Shown in pieces: positions 60,094-64,000 of a stretch of DNA of 64,000 nucleotides; positions within the stretch are counted from its first letter, which is position 1, and the number at the start of each line of letters is the position of its first letter. The position numbers and the translations under genes were made by a program. This stretch comes from Pseudomonas sp. RIT-PI-r (lineage in GTDB: Bacteria; Pseudomonadota; Gammaproteobacteria; Pseudomonadales; Pseudomonadaceae): assembly GCF_001297015.1 (NCBI RefSeq), contig NZ_LIGE01000022.1, positions 248,001-312,000 of the forward strand, read 5' to 3'. The notes below the pieces were generated by a model, which worked only from the letters and a program-made list of their open reading frames with translations, made no database searches and was not told the origin of the DNA.

Positions 60094-61413
60094 TCAAGCG
60101 TCGACGGTGTCGGCAACTTTGTTGTGTGTCGGCGCGTGCAGCTCGGCTTCACGCTGCTCGGCATCGCGGTAGTCCAGATACTTGCGCTGGGTGGCAATGT
60201 GATCGGCGACGTGCTTGGCGTCGTGCCACACGCCCCAGATGAACGACGAACCCCGGCGCGACTGCCACGGCAAACCAAGGAAATACACACCCGGCTCGCT
60301 CGACACACCGCGCTGGTGCACCGGCTTGCCCTTGTCATCGAACGCGGCGACTTGCAGCCAGGAGTAATCCACGGCAAACCCGGTGGCCCAGATGATCGAG
60401 GTGATGCCAGCCTCGGTCAGATTCAAATCGGCCAGTGGGTTTTTCACGCACTCAGGCTCTGGATACGTTTCGCGGGCCTCCGGTTCTTCCGGCAGGTCGA
60501 GGCCGTTGCGCTCGATGTAGGCGTCGGCGGCATCGAGCAGCGCCAGATAGTTTTCATCGCCGCGATTGAGGTTGCCGACCAGATCCTGCTTGAAGGTCAC
60601 CACGCCGTTATTGAACGACTCGGTGACGCCAACCAGCGTCATGCCGCGATGGGCCAGACCCCGGAAGTCGATAGTGCGCCCGCCATGGGCGCCACTGACC
60701 GCGATGGTCACGTGCTCACGCCCCGGTTTCATCGCCGCCTGGTCCCACTCGCCGAGCACGCCCAGCCACCAGCAGAAATCACGGTTGCGGTAAGCGCGAG
60801 GCGGGCGGTCGTGAGCGCCGACCGACAGGTAAACGCGCTTGCCGGAGCGTTGCAGTTCATCGGCGATCTGTACGCCGGAAGAACCGGCACCGACCACCAG
60901 CACCGCGCCTTCCGGCAGTTGCTGCGGGTTGCGATAGTCAGCGGAGTGGATCTGCAGCAGGCGTTCGTCTTGCGGGGCAATGGCCGGGATCACCGGTTTC
61001 TGGAACGGGCCGGTGGCGGCGACTACGCGACTGGCTTCGATCACGCCTTCAGAAGTCTGGACGGTGAAACCCGGACGCCCGACATTGCGCACCACGCTTT
61101 TGACCTCGACACCGGTACGAATCGGCGCGTTGAATTTCTTCGCATAGGCTTCGAAGTAGTCGGCCACGCGTTCTTTCGGGGCGAAGCCGTCAGGGTCGAT
61201 GTCATCGAATTCCAGCCCCGGAAAGCGGTCGTGCCATGCCGGACCGTTGGCGACCAGCGAGTCCCAACGCCCGGTGCGCCAGCGTTCGGCGATACGGTCG
61301 CGCTCCAGTACGATGTGCGGCACCCCGAGTTTGCTCAGGTGCTCGCTCATCGCCACGCCCGCTTGGCCGGCACCGACGATCAGCGTGTCTGTTGTTATTA
61401 TTTCAGTGGTCAT
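60094..61413 (-). CDS. Flavin-containing monooxygenase-like protein
   Basis: 439 residues. FAD motif DTLIVGAGQAGVAMSEHL and NADPH motif VLVVGAGSSGVQIADEL; ATGPFQKP and LLQIHSADYRNP correspond to the FMO fingerprint region (F/L-x-G-x3-H-x3-Y, with the glycine not kept), and WATGFAVDYSWL near the C-terminus matches the FATGY motif. It would oxygenate the imported compound at N, S or C with NADPH and O2. First gene of the minus-strand unit; its promoter lies in 61414-61749. Confidence 0.9.
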   Translation of the reverse strand: MTTEIITTDTLIVGAGQAGVAMSEHLSKLGVPHIVLERDRIAERWRTGRWDSLVANGPAWHDRFPGLEFDDIDPDGFAPKERVADYFEAYAKKFNAPIRTGVEVKSVVRNVGRPGFTVQTSEGVIEASRVVAATGPFQKPVIPAIAPQDERLLQIHSADYRNPQQLPEGAVLVVGAGSSGVQIADELQRSGKRVYLSVGAHDRPPRAYRNRDFCWWLGVLGEWDQAAMKPGREHVTIAVSGAHGGRTIDFRGLAHRGMTLVGVTESFNNGVVTFKQDLVGNLNRGDENYLALLDAADAYIERNGLDLPEEPEARETYPEPECVKNPLADLNLTEAGITSIIWATGFAVDYSWLQVAAFDDKGKPVHQRGVSSEPGVYFLGLPWQSRRGSSFIWGVWHDAKHVADHIATQRKYLDYRDAEQREAELHAPTHNKVADTVDA

Positions 61414-61749
61414 CTCTACATCCTTCCTAGCAAGGCAGTTGGATTCGGGCGCTGTCAGGCTTGTCCGTTTTGCTTGAGGTCAGACTAGGGAGAGGGGGGG
61501 TGTCGGTAAAATATTATTAAGCTGGGATATGAAGATAAAATTCTGATGCAGATGGGTTGAAGCCTTTGAATACGGGGCTTCAGGCCTCTTGGAAGGGAAG
61601 GAGTGACATCACACGAGCCAGATACTTTCCACCGTCAGGCAACAAAGCCAGGACGACTTTGATCGCGGCGATTTTCGCTGCAGAACATCATCGAGACGCG
61701 CGTGATGACTCAGGGGCCGATTTGATTGCGCCGTGTTGTGCTACAGCGC
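61414..61749. other. 336-base intergenic region upstream of the monooxygenase
   Basis: A G-run (GAGAGGGGGGGTGTC near 61490) then an AT-rich stretch (AAAATATTATTAAGC, near 61507) suitable for the monooxygenase promoter. The plus-strand frame 61557-61838 has no binding site and overlaps the DUF4880 gene; it is not taken as a gene. No other element recognised. Confidence 0.45.
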
Positions 61750-62016
61750 CTAGGTCTTTCGCGTCTCGATTTGCCCGGACAAGTGGCCGGTCAGCAAGGT
61801 TTTCGCAGTCATCGGCTGAGCCGGCAAATGTTCGCTGAGATCCCAGATCTCAAGCATCTTCGCGTACTCGAAGGCATGGCGCGGATCCGCTTGCACCCAC
61901 TGTTGAAATGCCAGTCGCTCGTCGGCGCGGCAATTGTCGTCGTGCAGCCGCATGCACCAATGAGCGGCCTGGTCGAGGACGGTTGCGTCCGTTTCCTCGG
62001 GGCGGGTCGTATACAT
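61750..62016 (-). CDS. Stand-alone DUF4880 (FecR N-terminal) protein
   Basis: 88 residues. DQAAHWCMRLHDDNCRADERLAFQQWVQADPRHAFEYAKM (outline) is the DUF4880 domain, the cytoplasmic anti-sigma end of FecR-type regulators. The transmembrane helix and periplasmic FecR domain are missing: the frame ends after about 20 further residues. No ECF sigma factor or TonB transducer gene is adjacent. Either a remnant of a fecR gene or a real minimal anti-sigma protein. A ribosome binding site is weak. Confidence 0.8.
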   Translation of the reverse strand: MYTTRPEETDATVLDQAAHWCMRLHDDNCRADERLAFQQWVQADPRHAFEYAKMLEIWDLSEHLPAQPMTAKTLLTGHLSGQIETRKT

Positions 62017-62062
62017 AGAGCGCTACCTGTTGGTTCGATTCAGCCACTCTACGAAGCGGTTT

Positions 62063-62106
62063 GATAAAAAAACGTCAAAAAAACACGTGATGAACGTTTT
62101 TTCATC
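62063..62106. terminator. A/T-flanked hairpin between small genes
   Basis: GATAAAAAAACGT ... ACGTTTTTTCATC pairs over about 12 bases around an 18-base loop. It follows the small hydrophilic gene on the minus strand and precedes the DUF4880 start; it could end the former's transcript. Confidence 0.5.
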
Positions 62107-62156
62107 GACGGGCACGCTTTGTCGCTGTAGCAACTGAATCGATAGCTGACTGCGAG

Positions 62157-62375
62157 CTAATTGCCATCGGCAACCTTGCGCTCGATCTCGTCAATCTTGC
62201 GCTGCAGTGTTTCGGCATCCTGCTCTTTGGTTCGGTTCGTGGTGGGGGTGATCACCTCGTCCACGGCTTTGGTATCTGTATCCGTGTCCGCCAGATCGCG
62301 TTGCACCACATTGACCGGTTTTCCCGAAGTGTCGACGGCCGGTGTTGCGGGGCGGGTGTCGTCAGTGTTGTTCAT
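62157..62375 (-). CDS. Small hydrophilic protein, 72 aa
   Basis: ATG 62375 with CTGGAGG 9 bases upstream. Composition is rich in T, D, E and K (RDLADTDTDTKAVDEV, ending QRKIDEIERKVADGN with a short coiled coil). Likely disordered N-terminus. No family recognised. The open frame extends upstream on the same strand but that part is antisense-like noise of the thioesterase gene. Confidence 0.75.
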   Translation of the reverse strand: MNNTDDTRPATPAVDTSGKPVNVVQRDLADTDTDTKAVDEVITPTTNRTKEQDAETLQRKIDEIERKVADGN

Positions 62376-62452
62376 TTTTCTCAACCTCCAGTGACCTGTA
62401 CGTTGGATACGGTGGTCGGGCGGGAGTTCGAGATATTTTCGCTGAGCAGCGA

Positions 62453-62962
62453 TCATCCCTGTCCGTGGGCCGCCGCTGCCAGTTGCCCGGTATCGACCCG
62501 GACAAATACCGAATCGCCAATCGCAGTGAGCACCTCGCCGGCATAGACCTCGCAGATCACCCGGCTCTTGCGCCCGACTGCGCCTTCGACCTTCGCCCGC
62601 AGCGTCAGTGTCACGCCCATGGGGGTGGGTTTGATGAACTTGATACCGAGGTTGCCGGTGACGCAGTCGATGCGCGGCAGGCTGCCGGCTTCGCGTTGTT
62701 CGTTGCGGTAGTGATAGGCCATGGCGGTCCAGTTGGAGTGGCAGTCGACCAGCATCGCGATCAGGCCGCCGTAGACCAGTTGCGGCCAGCCGCAGTATTG
62801 GGCGTCGGGCAAATGTTCGGCGACAACATGCACGCCATCTGCATGCCAGTGACTCTTGATGTGCAAACCCTGCGGATTGCTGCCGCCGCAGCCGTAGCAA
62901 ACGCCTTCCGGGGCGGCGATGTCTTGCAGGGAGGTTTCGGGGCTGGACATGCGATGGGTCAT
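62453..62962 (-). CDS. PaaI-type hotdog thioesterase
   Basis: 169 residues. Hotdog fold: CYGCGGSNPQGLHIKSHW, QLVYGGLIAMLVDCHSNWTA (active-site Asp in LVDCH) and KFIKPTPMGVTLTLRA. Such enzymes hydrolyse acyl-CoA thioesters. The ATG at 62962 overlaps the stop of the upstream GGDEF gene (ATGA); ATG 62950 is an alternative. The CxxC at the N-terminus is a feature of this subgroup. Confidence 0.88.
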   Translation of the reverse strand: MTHRMSSPETSLQDIAAPEGVCYGCGGSNPQGLHIKSHWHADGVHVVAEHLPDAQYCGWPQLVYGGLIAMLVDCHSNWTAMAYHYRNEQREAGSLPRIDCVTGNLGIKFIKPTPMGVTLTLRAKVEGAVGRKSRVICEVYAGEVLTAIGDSVFVRVDTGQLAAAAHGQG

Positions 62963-64000
62963 CCTGGAGTAGTAAGCCCGTTCAGGCGTATGCGGTTGCG
63001 CCCACCGCGTTTGGACTCATAAAGCGCGGCGTCGCCTTGTTCGATCAGCGCTGTGAGGCTGGCCGGCGGTGTGTCGAACAGGCTTGCGCCGATGCTCAGT
63101 GTCACGGCGACGGGCGTGGGGAAAGTCTGTGAGGCGGTCGCGAGAAACTGCTCGCGCAGGGCGTTGCCCAGTTCGACGATGCGCTCAGTGGAGACGTTGC
63201 TCAGCAACATGACGAACTCGTCGCCACCCAGGCGCGCGGTCAAGGCATTGCGTGGCAGCAGCGAACGAACGATCTCGCTCAGGGCAATGAGCAATCGATC
63301 GCCGGCGGAATGGCCATAGAGGTCGTTGACCAGTTTGAAGTTGTCGATATCGATCAACAACAGAGCGCCGCGGCGTTCTGGCGAAACGTCGGCGAGCAGG
63401 CGTGGGGCGCGTTTTTCGAGGGCGCGGCGGTTGTACAGGGCGGTCAGCGGGTCCCGCTCGGCGAGGCGGGCGATTTGCTTTTCCCGGCGGTAGCGTTCGG
63501 TGCCGGTCATCGACAGTGCAATCAACATGATTGCCATCGCGCCCTCAACCAGAGAAATCTGGATGATTTCGCCCCTGAACGCGGCCAGATCGATCAGCGT
63601 GCCGGGAATCACCACGGTCGCCGCCTTGGCGACGTAGAACATGCCGTGGATCAGCAGCACATAACGCAACTGCACCGCGCCGACGCTCAACGACTTGCCG
63701 TGCGGACGCAGCAGAAAGCTGCCTTTGAGCGTTGCCGCCGCGACCAGCAGCGAGTTGGCCACCAGCATGACCTTCGACCACTGCGGTCCGTCCGGTAGCA
63801 GTAACAGCCCCAGCCAAAGCACGAAAATCAGGAACCAGGCACGCGACAACCGCGTCTGGGTGAAACGTGCGACACCGAGCAGGAACAGAAAATGTGCGGT
63901 GACCAGCAGGCCGTTGGCGAACCAGATTCCGATCAGCAGAAAGCCGTTGCTGCGCAGCAGGGCGAGGGTGGAACCCACGGTGATCGTGGCGAACCCGGCG
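62959..64000 (-). CDS. Membrane-bound GGDEF diguanylate cyclase (5' partial)
   Basis: The frame stays open to the window end, and the residues there continue a hydrophobic helix, so the start is outside. Visible: about six hydrophobic segments (7TMR/MHYT-like sensor region, LIGIWFANGLLVTAHFLFLLG to VEGAMAIMLIALSMTG in outline), then GGDEF domain from DPLTALYNRRALE with active site RLGGDEFVMLLSN. The I-site is absent (position reads PRNA). It makes c-di-GMP at the membrane. Coupled to the thioesterase gene by a 4-base overlap. Confidence 0.9.
   Translation of the reverse strand, partial: AGFATITVGSTLALLRSNGFLLIGIWFANGLLVTAHFLFLLGVARFTQTRLSRAWFLIFVLWLGLLLLPDGPQWSKVMLVANSLLVAAATLKGSFLLRPHGKSLSVGAVQLRYVLLIHGMFYVAKAATVVIPGTLIDLAAFRGEIIQISLVEGAMAIMLIALSMTGTERYRREKQIARLAERDPLTALYNRRALEKRAPRLLADVSPERRGALLLIDIDNFKLVNDLYGHSAGDRLLIALSEIVRSLLPRNALTARLGGDEFVMLLSNVSTERIVELGNALREQFLATASQTFPTPVAVTLSIGASLFDTPPASLTALIEQGDAALYESKRGGRNRIRLNGLTTPG

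Overview
The window reads as chromosome of a fluorescent Pseudomonas (P. fluorescens group). It is GC-rich with strong GC3 bias, carries many copies of the pseudomonad REP/REPIN families (cores like GGAGCGGGCTTGCTCGCGA), and has typical Pseudomonas gene families (DUF2946, DUF1652, DUF2789, DUF3087, ShaA-G antiporter, PpnN, split PqiA). I see no tRNA, rRNA, CRISPR array, prophage, transposase or integrase. All functions are assigned by reading sequence; no database search was run.

Layout. 1-7.1 kb: the 3' part of a myo-inositol catabolism/uptake locus (iolG end, a TIM-barrel isomerase, a second Gfo/Idh oxidoreductase, then a ribose-type ABC importer), with a GGAA-N6-TTCC palindrome in front of the importer that matches the IolR operator motif known from rhizobia. 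7.4-12.8 kb: a DksA-like factor with half a zinc finger, a chemoreceptor with a C-terminal cytoplasmic sensor, several small proteins, and a glycine-betaine type binding protein. 12.9-16 kb: TonB siderophore receptor with a DUF2946 protein. 16.1-22.2 kb: the six-gene Sha/Mrp multisubunit Na+/H+ antiporter operon, all genes overlapping. 22.4-25.4 kb: an EamA exporter divergent from an XRE-cupin regulator and an FAD protein, with an operator-like palindrome array between them. 25.6-31.9 kb: ppnN, DUF3087, DUF2784, a PAS-GGDEF cyclase, azlCD, small proteins and a YedK-type DNA-protein crosslink factor. 31.9-35 kb: sulfonate-type ABC permease and two divergent binding proteins, with no ATPase. 35.2-41.2 kb: a deacetylase lipoprotein, small proteins, a Rrf2 regulator divergent from an NDH-2-like flavoprotein, and a DUF6338 membrane protein overlapping a 41-residue partner. 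41.2-44.9 kb: LysR / MFS / glucarate-dehydratase-like unit. 45-54.3 kb: GcvA-like LysR divergent from ydiJ, a split pqiA pair without pqiB, a DUF1624-type acyltransferase, and sad (succinate semialdehyde dehydrogenase) divergent from its PtrR-like LysR regulator. 54.4-61.4 kb: GST, then a coherent catabolic cluster: NCS1 permease, LysR, ArgE-like deacylase, DUF1028 Ntn-hydrolase-like protein, an atypical Rid protein and a flavin monooxygenase. 61.7-64 kb: a stand-alone DUF4880 protein, a small hydrophilic protein, a PaaI thioesterase and a membrane GGDEF protein cut by the window end.

The best candidates for undescribed biology are the FMO/Rid/DUF1028/ArgE/NCS1 cluster (its Rid protein lacks the catalytic arginine by my hand alignment) and the DUF6338 plus micro-ORF pair. 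Regulatory candidates seen directly are the IolR-like box, the XRE/EamA operator array, the paired GACT/AGTC sites between rrf2 and its neighbour, and a 30-bp-phased tandem repeat between two ABC binding-protein genes.
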